Below are positions 19,036 to 28,300 of a DNA stretch of 64,000 bases, one piece after another. The stretch is from Corynebacterium sp. p3-SID1241. Its GTDB lineage: Bacteria > Actinomycetota > Actinomycetes > Mycobacteriales > Mycobacteriaceae. A program made the position numbers and the translations under genes. The stretch lies in the NCBI GenBank assembly GCA_025144025.1, contig JALXWS010000002.1, forward strand, positions 181,854 to 245,853. Reading direction: 5' to 3'. The notes below the pieces were generated by a model that saw nothing but the letters and a program-made list of their open reading frames with translations, was not told where the DNA came from and made no database searches. Each line of letters begins with the position of its first letter. Positions within the stretch are counted from its first letter, which is position 1.

Positions 19036-20613
19036 ATGGATTTTCTTCTTGCTATAGCAAATTTCCTAGTTAATGAGATTCTCTCCGTGCCGGCATTCCT
19101 CATCGGCATCATCACCGCGGTCGGCCTGGCCGCTATGGGACGCGGGGCCGGTAAAACCATTGGCGGCGCCATCAAGGCCACACTTGGCTTCTTGCTCATC
19201 GGCGCCGGCGCAGGCCTAGTCACCGATTCTTTGGAACCGCTCGGTGCCATGATTACAGGCGCTACCGGCGCTCAAGGCGTGGTTCCGACCAATGAGGCCA
19301 TCGTGGGCATTGCCCAGGATGAGTTCGGCAGCCAAGTCGCGTGGATCATGATCTTAGGCTTTGTGGTTTCCCTGCTCCTCGCCCGCTTTACGCCCATGAG
19401 CTATGTATTCCTCACCGGTCACCACGTCCTTTTTATGGCCACACTTCTCACGATGGTGCTCGCCCCTGCCGGATACTCGTCCTGGATCGTCATCGCGTTT
19501 GGTGCGGCTCTACTCGGCATCCTTATGGTCTCCCTTCCAGCCATTGCGCACCCCTTTACCCGCCGCATTACTGGAGATGATTCCGTAGCCATTGGGCACT
19601 TCGGCACTGCGGGGTATTTGGCTGCGGGCGGCGTCGGCAAGCTGGTTGGCGGCAAGGGCAAGAAGATGTCCCCGTCCACCGAGGACCTAAAGCTCCCGGA
19701 AGGCCTGCGATTCCTGCGCGATTCTATGGTGGCAACCGCGCTTTCCATGGCACTGATGTACGTGGTCCTTGCCGTGCTCTTCATTGCCCGCGCCGGCACT
19801 GAAGAAGCCTTTACGGCTTTCCCGGATGGTGCCACCGATGTGGGCAATTTCTTGATGCAGTCGGTTACCCAAGGCCTCCAGTTCGGCGTGGCCGTGGCCG
19901 TCATTCTTTTTGGCGTGCGCACCATCTTGGGTGAGCTTGTTCCTGCTTTCCAAGGCATCGCCGCCAAGGTTGTACCCGGCGCGATCCCCGCACTGGATGC
20001 GCCCATCGTCTTCCCTTATGCCCAAAATGCTGTGTTGATCGGCTTCATTTCTTCCTTCATCGGTGGGCTTATCGGCCTTGCCATCCTTTCGGCGTGGTTG
20101 AATCCCGCCTTTGGCATCGCATTGATTCTGCCGGGGTTGGTGCCGCACTTTTTTACTGGTGGCGCGGCCGGCGTCTATGGCAACGCCACCGGTGGACGCC
20201 GCGGCGCGGCACTTGGTGCCTTTGTCAATGGCCTCATCATTACCTTCCTGCCGGCGTTCCTCCTCGGTGTTCTCGGCTCCTTCGGCTCTGCAAATACCAC
20301 CTTCGGCGATGCCGACTTCGGCTGGCTCGGCCTGCTTCTGGGTTGGTCCACCAATGCCGGCGGTGCACTCGGGCTTATCTTCATTGCCCTCATCGCGCTG
20401 GCCATTTTGGCTTTGGGTTGGGTGTGCCAGCGCAAGCTTGTCGACGCCCACTGGGACCCCACCCCCTACCGTCCTTCCCCCACCAGCAACGCCGATGCCG
20501 CCGCAACCAGCGGTGCAACCGGCGCGGCTATTTCCTCCGGCACAGCCAAGAAGTACCCGAAGGTTCTGCCACCCGAAGGTGCGCCAGTTCCACCCGCCCG
20601 CATAGACCACTAA
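19036..20613 (+). CDS. ulaA: PTS EIIC permease, ascorbate (UlaA/SgaT) type
   Basis: 525 residues, a polytopic membrane protein with about eleven hydrophobic segments starting MDFLLAIANFLVNEILSVPA. The segments GRGAGKTIGGAIKATLGFL, LTGHHVLF and PALDAPIVFPYAQNAVLIGF are typical of the UlaA family, where the last holds substrate-binding residues. It ends with a Pro/Ala-rich cytoplasmic tail of about 50 residues. Ribosome site AAGGAG lies directly upstream, and it is co-transcribed with the EIIAB fusion. No downstream ascorbate-phosphate catabolic genes (UlaDEF, UlaG) are present here, so the imported compound is uncertain. Confidence 0.87.
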   Translation: MDFLLAIANFLVNEILSVPAFLIGIITAVGLAAMGRGAGKTIGGAIKATLGFLLIGAGAGLVTDSLEPLGAMITGATGAQGVVPTNEAIVGIAQDEFGSQVAWIMILGFVVSLLLARFTPMSYVFLTGHHVLFMATLLTMVLAPAGYSSWIVIAFGAALLGILMVSLPAIAHPFTRRITGDDSVAIGHFGTAGYLAAGGVGKLVGGKGKKMSPSTEDLKLPEGLRFLRDSMVATALSMALMYVVLAVLFIARAGTEEAFTAFPDGATDVGNFLMQSVTQGLQFGVAVAVILFGVRTILGELVPAFQGIAAKVVPGAIPALDAPIVFPYAQNAVLIGFISSFIGGLIGLAILSAWLNPAFGIALILPGLVPHFFTGGAAGVYGNATGGRRGAALGAFVNGLIITFLPAFLLGVLGSFGSANTTFGDADFGWLGLLLGWSTNAGGALGLIFIALIALAILALGWVCQRKLVDAHWDPTPYRPSPTSNADAAATSGATGAAISSGTAKKYPKVLPPEGAPVPPARIDH

Positions 20614-20650
20614 CCGCGCGCCACGCCCCGAAGGGCGCTACAGTATCCCT

Positions 20651-21262
20651 ATGCAGCGCCCTTCCCTATTCCCTCTCGCGTCCGTCCTCCTCGCTACCGG
20701 TCTTGCGCTAGGCGCCTGCGGCTCCGGTTCAGACTCCAGCTCTGGTTCCGCCCCAGCAGAAGAGCCAGCCTTCTCTACCGCACAGGACAACAACTCCGCG
20801 GATAATGAAGCCGAAAAGAAGACCAGCGCCAAAGAGAAGACGGAGTCCCGCCGTACCGAGACTGTCACCGAAGTAGCAGAGCCCGAGCAGCCTGACCCAC
20901 CGACTGGTGGAAACCACAACATCCATGTAGGCCAGATTGGCGGCTACTGCGGCACATCATCGTCTGGCGATTCCATCAACGCCGGCGATGCCACCTCCTG
21001 CGAATTCGCCGCCGCGGTATTTGACGCCGCCATGCAAGCGAACTACGCCTTGCGGTCAAAAAGCCCCACGGTCACCGCCGTGTATCACGCGGATATCACC
21101 GCCAGCAGTCCGGTGACCAAGCAGTCTTATAACTTGGGCTGCCACATGGGCAGCGATCAGAGAAACTTAACGTGCGAAAAGCCCGGCGATAATACGGTTC
21201 GCGCCTCATTCGAAACCGCAGATAGAAGCGTGTGGACTAAGCGCGTTGCCACCACGAACTAA
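20651..21262 (+). CDS. lipoprotein, intact paralogue of the interrupted gene at 1818
   Basis: 203 residues with lipobox LGAC (Cys23), an acidic Ser/Glu/Lys linker to about residue 90, then a globular domain holding GNHNIHVGQIGGYCG, GDSINAGDATSCEF and later CHMGSD and LTCEKPGD. The four Cys of the globular part probably form two disulfides outside the cell. The only gene like it in the window is the amber-interrupted copy 19 kb away. Domain family not recognised. It ends four bases before the convergent ohrR gene. Confidence 0.8.
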   Translation: MQRPSLFPLASVLLATGLALGACGSGSDSSSGSAPAEEPAFSTAQDNNSADNEAEKKTSAKEKTESRRTETVTEVAEPEQPDPPTGGNHNIHVGQIGGYCGTSSSGDSINAGDATSCEFAAAVFDAAMQANYALRSKSPTVTAVYHADITASSPVTKQSYNLGCHMGSDQRNLTCEKPGDNTVRASFETADRSVWTKRVATTN

Positions 21263-21265
21263 GCC

Positions 21266-21748
21266 CTACGTCACAAAGTCATCCTCAGACGGCCACGGTA
21301 GCTCCACATCGATGGGAGTAGCGGCAAGGATATCGAGAGACTCTTTAAATTCCACGAGGTCGAGCCCCAACTTCTCATCGGCCTCGGCCATTGCTTCGGG
21401 GATGCACTCGGCGCGGGAGCGCAGGGCGTCGCCGTCGGCGGTGAGGCTAGCGAGGCTGCGGCGCTCGTCGGCGGGATCACGGCGCCGCTCCACAAGCCCC
21501 TGCTTTTCTAGGCGCTTAAGCAGCGGAGTGAGCGTGCCGCTATCCAGACCGAGGCGGGAATCAATAAATTTAAGTGGCACCGGTTCGTCGGCCTCCCACA
21601 GCACCAACATGACCAAGTACTGGGGGTAGGTCAGCCCCAGCTCATCGAGGAGTGGCCGATAGGAACGCACTACCGCCCTACTCGCACGGTAAATCGAGAA
21701 GCACAGCTGACTATCGAGAGAAAGGTAATCAGTGGGCGCGTCATTCAT
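21266..21748 (-). CDS. ohrR: MarR-family organic-peroxide regulator OhrR
   Basis: 160 residues from MNDAPTDYL (ATG at 21748). Winged-helix MarR fold: LGLTYPQYLVMLVLWE, then the recognition segment DSRLGLDSGTLTPLLKRLEKQGLV and the wing RRRDPADERRSLASLT. Cys16 in LDSQLCFSIYRASR sits where OhrR proteins carry the peroxide-sensing Cys. It is divergent from ohr with a 100-base gap, the normal arrangement in which reduced OhrR represses ohr and peroxide oxidation releases it. A longer frame start at 21784 would intrude into the ohr promoter and is not used. Confidence 0.92.
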   Translation of the reverse strand: MNDAPTDYLSLDSQLCFSIYRASRAVVRSYRPLLDELGLTYPQYLVMLVLWEADEPVPLKFIDSRLGLDSGTLTPLLKRLEKQGLVERRRDPADERRSLASLTADGDALRSRAECIPEAMAEADEKLGLDLVEFKESLDILAATPIDVELPWPSEDDFVT

Positions 21749-21848
21749 AGTCAAAAGTATAGACGCCAAGAAAACATTGCCCACAATTTAATGGTGTACA
21801 ATCAAAAGTGGATATTGAAACCGGATTGTGAAATCGAAAGGAGCAATC
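21749..21848 (+). promoter_or_regulatory. ohrR-ohr divergent control region
   Basis: AT-rich 100-base gap. TACAAT at 21797-21802 is a good -10 box for ohr, in the string TGTACAATC. The neighbouring ACAATTTAAT is the kind of AT-rich sequence OhrR binds, but I cannot resolve a clean palindrome. AAAGGAG precedes the ohr ATG by seven bases. Confidence 0.55.
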
Positions 21849-22268
21849 ATGGACGCCATGTACACCACCGAGGCGCTAGCCACCGGAGCAGGCCGCAACG
21901 GCCACGCCACTGTCAAGGACTCTGACCTCGACTTCACCCTCGCCATCCCTAAGGAAATGGGCGGCAGCGGCGGAGGCGCCAACCCGGAGCAGCTTTTTGC
22001 CGCCGGCTACGCCGCCTGCTTCCACTCCGCGCTGCAGGCCGTGGCCCGCAACCAAAAGGTCGAGTTGGGTGACTCTGCGGTGGGGGCACGAGTGGGCATC
22101 GGAAAGCAGGGCGAAGGCTTCCAGCTTGCAGTGGACCTGGAGGTTTCCATCCCAGCTCAAGACAAGGCCACAGCCCAGCAGCTTGCCGACGCCGCCCACC
22201 AGGTCTGCCCCTACTCCAATGCCACCCGGGGCAATATTGAGGTCACCGTGACCGTCGTTGAAGATTAG
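21849..22268 (+). CDS. ohr: organic hydroperoxide resistance protein Ohr, first copy
   Basis: 139 residues from MDAMYTTEAL. Ohr/OsmC fold with the two redox Cys: Cys57 in AAGYAACFHSAL and Cys120 in HQVCPYSNATRGNI. Arg16 in GAGRNGH and the GANPEQLFAAGYAA helix are also typical. It is a lipoyl-dependent thiol peroxidase that reduces organic hydroperoxides in the cytoplasm. Stop is 54 bases before the start of a second ohr gene. An in-frame ATG 21 bases earlier is not preceded by a ribosome site. Confidence 0.95.
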   Translation: MDAMYTTEALATGAGRNGHATVKDSDLDFTLAIPKEMGGSGGGANPEQLFAAGYAACFHSALQAVARNQKVELGDSAVGARVGIGKQGEGFQLAVDLEVSIPAQDKATAQQLADAAHQVCPYSNATRGNIEVTVTVVED

Positions 22269-22322
22269 CGTTCTTGCGTACAATCGGCGGACGTACAAAG
22301 ACCCGATAGAGAAGGAGTCATC
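22269..22322 (+). promoter_or_regulatory. promoter of the second ohr gene
   Basis: TACAAT at 22280-22285 lies in CGTACAATC, the same eight bases GTACAATC found in the first ohr promoter; a further CGTACAAAG follows at 22293-22301. GAAGGAGTCATC precedes the ATG. The second gene thus probably has its own start of transcription. Confidence 0.5.
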
Positions 22323-22742
22323 ATGGACGCCGTTTACACCACCGAAGCACTCTCCACCGGAGCAGGCCGCGACGGCCGCTCTGTAGTCAAGGATTCCGAT
22401 CTGGACTTCACCATGACCGCCCCGAAGGAGATGGGCGGCAGCGGTGAGGGCGCTAACCCGGAGCAGCTTTTCGCTGCCGGTTACGCCGCTTGCTACCACT
22501 CCGCGCTGAAGGCAGTGGCCAAGGACAAGGGTGTTGACGTGGAGAATTCCTCCGTCGGCGCCCGCGTTAACCTGGGCAAGAACGACGAGGGCTTCTACCT
22601 CGGCGTTGACCTCGAGGTCACCATCCCAGGCGTTGAGGATGACAAGGCACAAGAGCTTGCCGACGCCGCCCACCAGATGTGCCCTTACTCCAAGGCCACC
22701 CGCGGCAACATTGAAGTCAACGTTGGTGTTGCACAGGACTAA
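22323..22742 (+). CDS. organic hydroperoxide resistance protein Ohr, second copy
   Basis: 139 residues, the same length as the first copy and colinear with it without gaps. Cys57 (AAGYAACYHSAL) and Cys120 (HQMCPYSKATRGNI) and Arg16 (GAGRDGR) are conserved. Differences cluster in residues 60-115 (VDVENSSVGARVNLGKND, GVEDDKAQE), and the second copy is more acidic. A local tandem duplication is the simplest origin. It ends before a clear terminator. Confidence 0.94.
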   Translation: MDAVYTTEALSTGAGRDGRSVVKDSDLDFTMTAPKEMGGSGEGANPEQLFAAGYAACYHSALKAVAKDKGVDVENSSVGARVNLGKNDEGFYLGVDLEVTIPGVEDDKAQELADAAHQMCPYSKATRGNIEVNVGVAQD

Positions 22743-22762
22743 TTTCTAGTCCTCTCCCCCAG

Positions 22763-22801
22763 CCCACGCCGCGTCATCAGGCGCGCAGCGTGGGTATTTT
22801 T
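22763..22801 (+). terminator. terminator of the ohr pair
   Basis: CCCACGC (22763-22769) pairs with GCGTGGG (22788-22794), followed by TATTTTTAT. Confidence 0.75.
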
Positions 22802-22863
22802 ATGCTTTGCGCAACCTCTTTTGTCGGCGCCCAGAAGACCACTCGGCACGGCAACAAGACCAA

Positions 22864-22905
22864 AACCCTATTTTTTAAAATCGGCGATTTTTAACAATTA
22901 GGGTT
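22864..22905. repeat. 42-base palindromic repeat, left border of the Wadjet island
   Basis: Imperfect palindrome with arms AACCCTA/TAGGGTT and inner arms TTAAAATCG/CGATTTTTAA. Its right 29 bases (22877-22905) recur without mismatch and in the same direction at 31928-31956, 9.05 kb away. With T-runs on both sides of the inner stem it could serve as a two-way terminator. It also provides the stop codon of the small minus-strand frame at 22898. Confidence 0.85.
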
Positions 22906-23092
22906 CCTCTCGGCCTTCCGTTAACCGCACTGATTGATCGATTTGGACCTCGCTAAAATAGTCCCAGACGAGCTCGAGCTGTGAACTATAGATTTCTCCG
23001 TGAAGCTGAGAGCAGCGATCCCAATACAGAGGTCGCCCACATCTCTGCTCCATATTTGGCGTCGGTGAAAAATCCAATTCCCCGTATTTCAT
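22898..23092 (-). CDS. possible small hypothetical protein or gene remnant
   Basis: 64 residues beginning MKYGELDFSPTPNMEQRCG and ending in EGREEP, whose stop comes from the palindromic repeat. Composition (aromatics, QLELVWDYFSEVQIDQ) looks protein-like, but there is no clear ribosome site and no family that I recognise. It could be the tail of a gene cut when the island formed. The rest of 22802-23268 holds nothing else that I can assign, apart from the jetA upstream region. Confidence 0.25.
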   Translation of the reverse strand: MKYGELDFSPTPNMEQRCGRPLYWDRCSQLHGEIYSSQLELVWDYFSEVQIDQSVRLTEGREEP

Positions 23093-23268
23093 GGGAGCCG
23101 TTCACATCGCCGACGATTCGGACGGGCTAAATGACCTGTCACAGGCACGGCGAATACTGCCACATGTCGCGCACGGATCCTCTTTATACCTCTACTCGGA
23201 TACCCAAAAATCGAATAAATGAGCCAGACACCACTGCACATGTCCGCCACAGCTGCCAAAATTGAGTC

Positions 23269-24741
23269 ATGTCTGTTGAAGCTAGGGCCCTCTCACTGCG
23301 ACGGTTAATGCACAATTCTGCGGCGGTACGACTGCTTGCGGCTGATAACGCGCCGGTAATTCTGGCGCTGATTGCAGAGTACTTCCCCCGCGGTACCCGA
23401 GCACGGCCAGCGGCGGAGGTATACGAGTTGATGGTCACTGATTTTGAGGTTATTGCCAACGATTTTGCCATGCCCCGTACGCCCCAGAGTTACTGCACTG
23501 ACTGGATAAAAGCAGGATGGTTGGTGAGGAAGTCAGGTAAAAGTTCACACGGCGAGACGTTGGAGCCAAGCGAAGACGCGCTATCTGCTCTAGAAGCCAT
23601 CGAGCGGTGGGAGTCACCGGTATCTGCCGTCACAGCATCATGGGTGGAATCCATTAGCTCGGCCCTGCAGCGGTTAGCAAGGGACACGAATAAGGATATC
23701 GCCAGTCGCGTTGCCAGTCTTGAGGCAGAGCGGAACCGCATTGACCAGGAAATTGAAAAGGCACGTTTAGGACAGTTCGAATCCTTAACCTCAGCAGAGA
23801 CAGAAGAACGTGTACAAGACGTGCTTAATATGGCAACGGCGGTACCGAGCGATTTCGCCCGAGTGCGCCACGAACTTGAGGCCCTCAATCACCAACTACG
23901 CCGGCAGTTATTAGACCCAGAGGGATACCGCGGCGATGTGCTCGAAGAGATCTTCACCGGCGTGGACCATATTGCTGAATCTGAGGCTGGACGCAGTTTC
24001 CGCGGATTCTATTCCCTCCTTATGGATAGGGAACGCAGTGCATGGTTGGACCAGTGGATAAAAGAAGTTCTAGAAAGCGATACCGGGCAGGAGCTGGCGC
24101 CAGAAATGCGGCAACACCTGCGAAATCTTTTCCGCGATATGGAAGACACGAGTTTCGATGTCAACCAGACGATGACTGGCTTGGCGCGTAGCTTGCGCAA
24201 CTACGTTTCCTCAGAGCAATTCGCAGAAGATAGACGCATGATTGAGCTCCTAAGAGAGGCACGCGGTATGGCCATTGATGCCGCACAAAACTCTGAGCTT
24301 AAGGCCTTTCATCGAATGGAGACGCCGCTGCAGCGCATCGGTATGTCTATCCACTCTGTTTCACGCATTCGCTTAGCCAACCCAGGCCGGGAGGTAGTGG
24401 AGGAATCACCTGAGGCGTTCCAGCCAGGCGAGGAAAACGCAGAAGCATTACTCGAGCTAGTTCGCGAATCAGAGATTGACTTTGAAGAGTTGGACAAGAT
24501 GATTCGAAGGGCCGTCGATAAGGCAGGACCGTGCACCATTGGCCAAGTATTGCAGGCCTACCCTGCCACGCAAGGCCTAGCTAGTGTAGTGGGTTTGGTG
24601 CACATTGCGGATCAGCACCCCCTTCCTGACTTAAGAAATTCCACAGAGAAGGTCTTTTGGAACGAAGAAGACGGCACAACACGCGCCGCCTTCATTCCCA
24701 CTATGTATTTCGACCGCACCACCGTTGAGGAGCTATTGTGA
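23269..24741 (+). CDS. jetA: Wadjet anti-plasmid system protein JetA (MksF-like, DUF3375)
   Basis: 490 residues, the kleisin-like member of the Wadjet/MksBEF complex. The N-terminal winged-helix part (SLRRLMHNSAAVRLLAADNAPVILALI) is the usual DUF3375 opening. A long alpha-helical middle (about 120-360) is rich in Glu, Arg and Leu, and the C-terminus carries VGLVHIADQHPLP. It bridges the JetC ATPase dimer with JetB. The stop overlaps the GTG of jetB by three bases. The gene begins an intact four-gene operon. MksF is the corynebacterial name for the same protein. Confidence 0.92.
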   Translation: MSVEARALSLRRLMHNSAAVRLLAADNAPVILALIAEYFPRGTRARPAAEVYELMVTDFEVIANDFAMPRTPQSYCTDWIKAGWLVRKSGKSSHGETLEPSEDALSALEAIERWESPVSAVTASWVESISSALQRLARDTNKDIASRVASLEAERNRIDQEIEKARLGQFESLTSAETEERVQDVLNMATAVPSDFARVRHELEALNHQLRRQLLDPEGYRGDVLEEIFTGVDHIAESEAGRSFRGFYSLLMDRERSAWLDQWIKEVLESDTGQELAPEMRQHLRNLFRDMEDTSFDVNQTMTGLARSLRNYVSSEQFAEDRRMIELLREARGMAIDAAQNSELKAFHRMETPLQRIGMSIHSVSRIRLANPGREVVEESPEAFQPGEENAEALLELVRESEIDFEELDKMIRRAVDKAGPCTIGQVLQAYPATQGLASVVGLVHIADQHPLPDLRNSTEKVFWNEEDGTTRAAFIPTMYFDRTTVEELL

Positions 24742-25388
24742 CCGCTGCGCTTAATCACCGCGTCGATTCCGAGCATGAACCGCCGCTATGGAATAGCGAT
24801 AAAGGAACGCTGACGTATAACTCACGCCGCGCGTTGGTACAGCTGCTAAAAGGACCACTTATTCGAGCGCAGAAGGAACCTGTCCTGTGGTCCGCGATCA
24901 TTTCAGACGAAGAAAACCTGCGGGCTAGACTGCACGAGTTATTTCTCGAGCTCGTTATCGATGAAGCAGAAGGATTCGCCTTCACCCGAATGGTGGAAGA
25001 AGAAACGTTAGCTATTCCGCAGGTGCTGCGCACGGATAAGCTCAAGCACATCGACACCGCCATTTTGCTAAACCTGCGCCAAGAACTGGGGTTGGCGCTA
25101 CCCGGCGAACGTGTAATCGTGGACGTGGAGGATCTGCGAGAGGGAATCGGGTACGTACGCGCAGTTGATAACCGCGACGAAGCCGGATTCAATAATCGCT
25201 TCAATGCAGCAATCAAACGCATCCGCAATGAATATTCACTGTTAAGCGCTACTGAGACTGAAGGCCGGTTTGAGGTTTCGCCCGTATTGCGGCAGCTTTT
25301 CGATGCCGCCACGGTTACCGCCATCCGAGACGAGTACGCCCGCCTAGCGGAGACAAGGCATGACCAAGAGGATGCTTCCAATGACTAA
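24738..25388 (+). CDS. jetB: Wadjet anti-plasmid system protein JetB (MksE-like, DUF4194)
   Basis: 216 residues starting at a GTG that overlaps the jetA stop. A DUF4194 winged-helix protein: ARLHELFLELVIDEAEGFAFTRMV and LLNLRQELGLALPGERVIVD are typical segments. It acts as the KITE subunit of the condensin-like complex and binds JetA. The last bases overlap the start of jetC. Confidence 0.92.
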   Translation: MTAALNHRVDSEHEPPLWNSDKGTLTYNSRRALVQLLKGPLIRAQKEPVLWSAIISDEENLRARLHELFLELVIDEAEGFAFTRMVEEETLAIPQVLRTDKLKHIDTAILLNLRQELGLALPGERVIVDVEDLREGIGYVRAVDNRDEAGFNNRFNAAIKRIRNEYSLLSATETEGRFEVSPVLRQLFDAATVTAIRDEYARLAETRHDQEDASND

Positions 25389-28300
25389 TATTTACCCAGG
25401 CCAATACCGGATAAGCCGCATTCAACTAATTAACTGGGGCACATTTCACGGATACTTTTCCATCCCCGTAGCTAGAAAGGGTTTCCTGATCACCGGCGGA
25501 TCGGGTTCCGGCAAATCTACCTTATTGGATGCAATGTCAGCGGTGTTAGTACCGCAGAAAGATCTGAAATTTAACGCGGCGTCGCAACAAGACCTTGGGC
25601 GGCATGATGGTCGCAATCTCGTATCCTATGTGCGTGGTGCATGGCGGCAACAGGAAAATGCACAGACGGGCGAGATTGCTCCGGAATACCTGCGAACGGG
25701 CGCAACGAATTCAATTGTGGCGCTGACCTACGATAACGGAGCTGGAAAGCAACATACCCTCATCGCCATTTTCCGTCTCAATGGCGGTGAAAATTCCGTG
25801 AGCCAGGTTAAGAAGCTGTACGGAGTGGTGCAGGGAGACGAGGACATCGATAAGCTGAGTACCCTGCTCACGCGGAGCCTAGATACCCGCAAGATTAAAG
25901 CTTTGTATAAAGGACCAGGGGCTTCTTTCACACAGACGTATAGTACGTTCGCAGATCGCTTTCGTAAGCGCCTTGGGATCAAAAGCGAACTAGGCCAGGT
26001 GCTCCTGCACCGCACTCAATCCGCTAAGTCCCTGTCCAGCCTGGATCAGCTCTTCCGAGGCTACATGCTGGACAAGCCTTCTACTTTCGAGCGAGCCGAT
26101 GAAGCTGTGGAGCAATTCGAGGACCTCCGCCAAGCTTACCTACGGGTGGAGGATGTCAAAGCACAGATTGACACACTCGCTCCCCTTCCCCGTCTACATG
26201 CGCAGCGAGATGTTGCAGAATCTGCCAAGTACAAGGCCGAGGCCATGAGTGAAGCGCTACCAGCGGTCCGAGCTCACATGGTGGCAGAGGAATTGGATTA
26301 TCAAATCAGAGCGCTAAACGCGCAATTGACTGAGGCGCAATCAGATACAGAGTCTCTCGAGGAAGAGGTCAAACACCTCGACGAGGCGGAACGGTTAGCA
26401 GCAGTGGCTGTGTCTCAACTTGGTGCCGGTGAGCTCGATGCCCTGAGCGCAAAAATGGAGACTGCTGAAAAAGAAATCGAGCACCGATCCAAAGAATTCC
26501 GGCGCTTGGCCGCTGCCGCCGGCCGATGGACCGACAATTATGAGTTCAATCCGCACGGCTTTGCGGAACTTCAGGCTAATGCGAAGCTGCGCATCGCGGA
26601 CTTCGAGGCTGACTCTGCCAAGCTCATCAATCAGCAGCAAGAGGCTGGAGTAGCTGCTCGCGACGCCGCGACAACGTTTGCCACTCTGAAAAGCGAACTC
26701 GCTTCTTTCGGTTCGCGAAACACCAACATAGATAGGGCATTGGTAGAGCTACGGTCCCAGCTCGCTCACGATACGGGGTACGCCGAGTCAGAACTTCCCT
26801 TTGCTGGTGAGCTCATGGATATTAGTCCGCAGCAGACGGAATGGGAGCCGGTCCTCCAAAAGCTTCTTCACGGGTTTGCTGCTACCCTGCTGGTTCCGGA
26901 AAGCGCGCGGAAAGCGATTAATCAGTGGGTCAATTCTCGGAACGTGGGGACCCGGCTCGAATACCGCACCATCCCTGAGTTTGCACCGGCACCAGCAACT
27001 GCGCGTAGCCCACAACAACTCATTCACAAGCTGGAATTCCAAGACCACCCTATGGCGCCGTGGGTCCGCCATCATATTTCACGCCGATTCAATTATGAAT
27101 GCGTCAGTTCAGTCGCGGCTCTGGAACAGGTAACTAAGACCCCAGCTGTTACTCGCGATGGCTTGGAAAGCCGCCCTCAGGATAAAGACGGGTCTACCCG
27201 CTTTATTAAAGACGACCGCAGGCGTTTTTCCGGCACCCGCTGGTACCGAGTGGGCTCTACCAATGACGCCAAGATTGAGCTGCTGCGCACGCAACTCGAT
27301 AAAGCGAAAGCCCATGCCAGTGCCACCGCCAAGCTGGTTCAAGACTTGAACCGAAAAATGGATATCCTGCGCACTCAACGCGATAAAGCGAAACTGGTGT
27401 TAGAGACTAAGTTTCAGGATATTGATACCGCATCTGCAGAAACTCGCAAACGAGATCTGCAACGGCAATATGATTCTCTCGCCTCGTCACCCGAGGCGAA
27501 AGCCCTACATGCCGCGCACAATCGAGCAAAGGAAAGTCTAGCTGCAGCCCGTGCCCGCCTTAAGCAATCCCAAAAGCACCTTGGAAGCATAGAGGGCGAG
27601 CTACAACGCTCCACACAGCGTCGCCGGAACATCGGCACCGTACCTCCCATCGCTGACGAAACCATAGCTAAGGAGGTCAAAGAAGCCCTCCACAACGGAA
27701 GGCGCAAGCTTTCCATCGATGACATCGATGCCCGGCGCGATGCAGTACAAAACAGCCTGCACGATACATCCCGCGCGGCTGCACGAAACATCGAGGAGAT
27801 AAATGCCAAGATTGTCTCCGTTCTCCACAAATACTTGTCTCAGTGGCCAGCGGAATCTGCGGATTTACAGCCACAGGCAAACTTTGCCGGTGAGGGCATT
27901 GAAAAGTTGAAGTTCCTTCGGGCAGATCGCCTTGCCGATTTCCGCGCTCAGTTCCTAGAACTACTCAACGGAACAACGGTGCAAAATCTGTCTCATCTTG
28001 CTTCTTCGTTGCGCCACGCCCGTAGCGATATCGAACTACGTATGGAATTTATCAATAAGTCGCTGGAGCGCTCGCCTTTTAATGGTGACCGCATCTTGCG
28101 AATTGATGTGAAAGACGCTCGCGGCCAGGTAGTACAGGATTTCCAGCGAGATCTAGATTCCGCGACTTCGCATAGCCAGGCCGAGATCAGCGCAGATGAG
28201 CCGGAAGCGGCGTTACGGCGCTACCATGCTTTGGACAAAATTCTCAGCCGCTTGAGTTCAACCCAACCGGAAGATATTCGTTGGCGCAACCTGGTTCTTG

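Noticed and set aside
19687-20610. 307-residue frame antisense to the PTS EIIC gene
   Set aside because: Low-complexity Gly/Asp/Glu/Arg composition typical of the complement of a GC-rich membrane protein gene.
21876-22673. 265-residue frame antisense to both ohr genes
   Set aside because: Internal repetition simply mirrors the ohr duplication; the sense frames are unmistakable.
22864-22905. A dif or phage att site at the island border
   Set aside because: The sequence does not resemble actinobacterial dif, and there is no integrase or recombinase gene in the interval.
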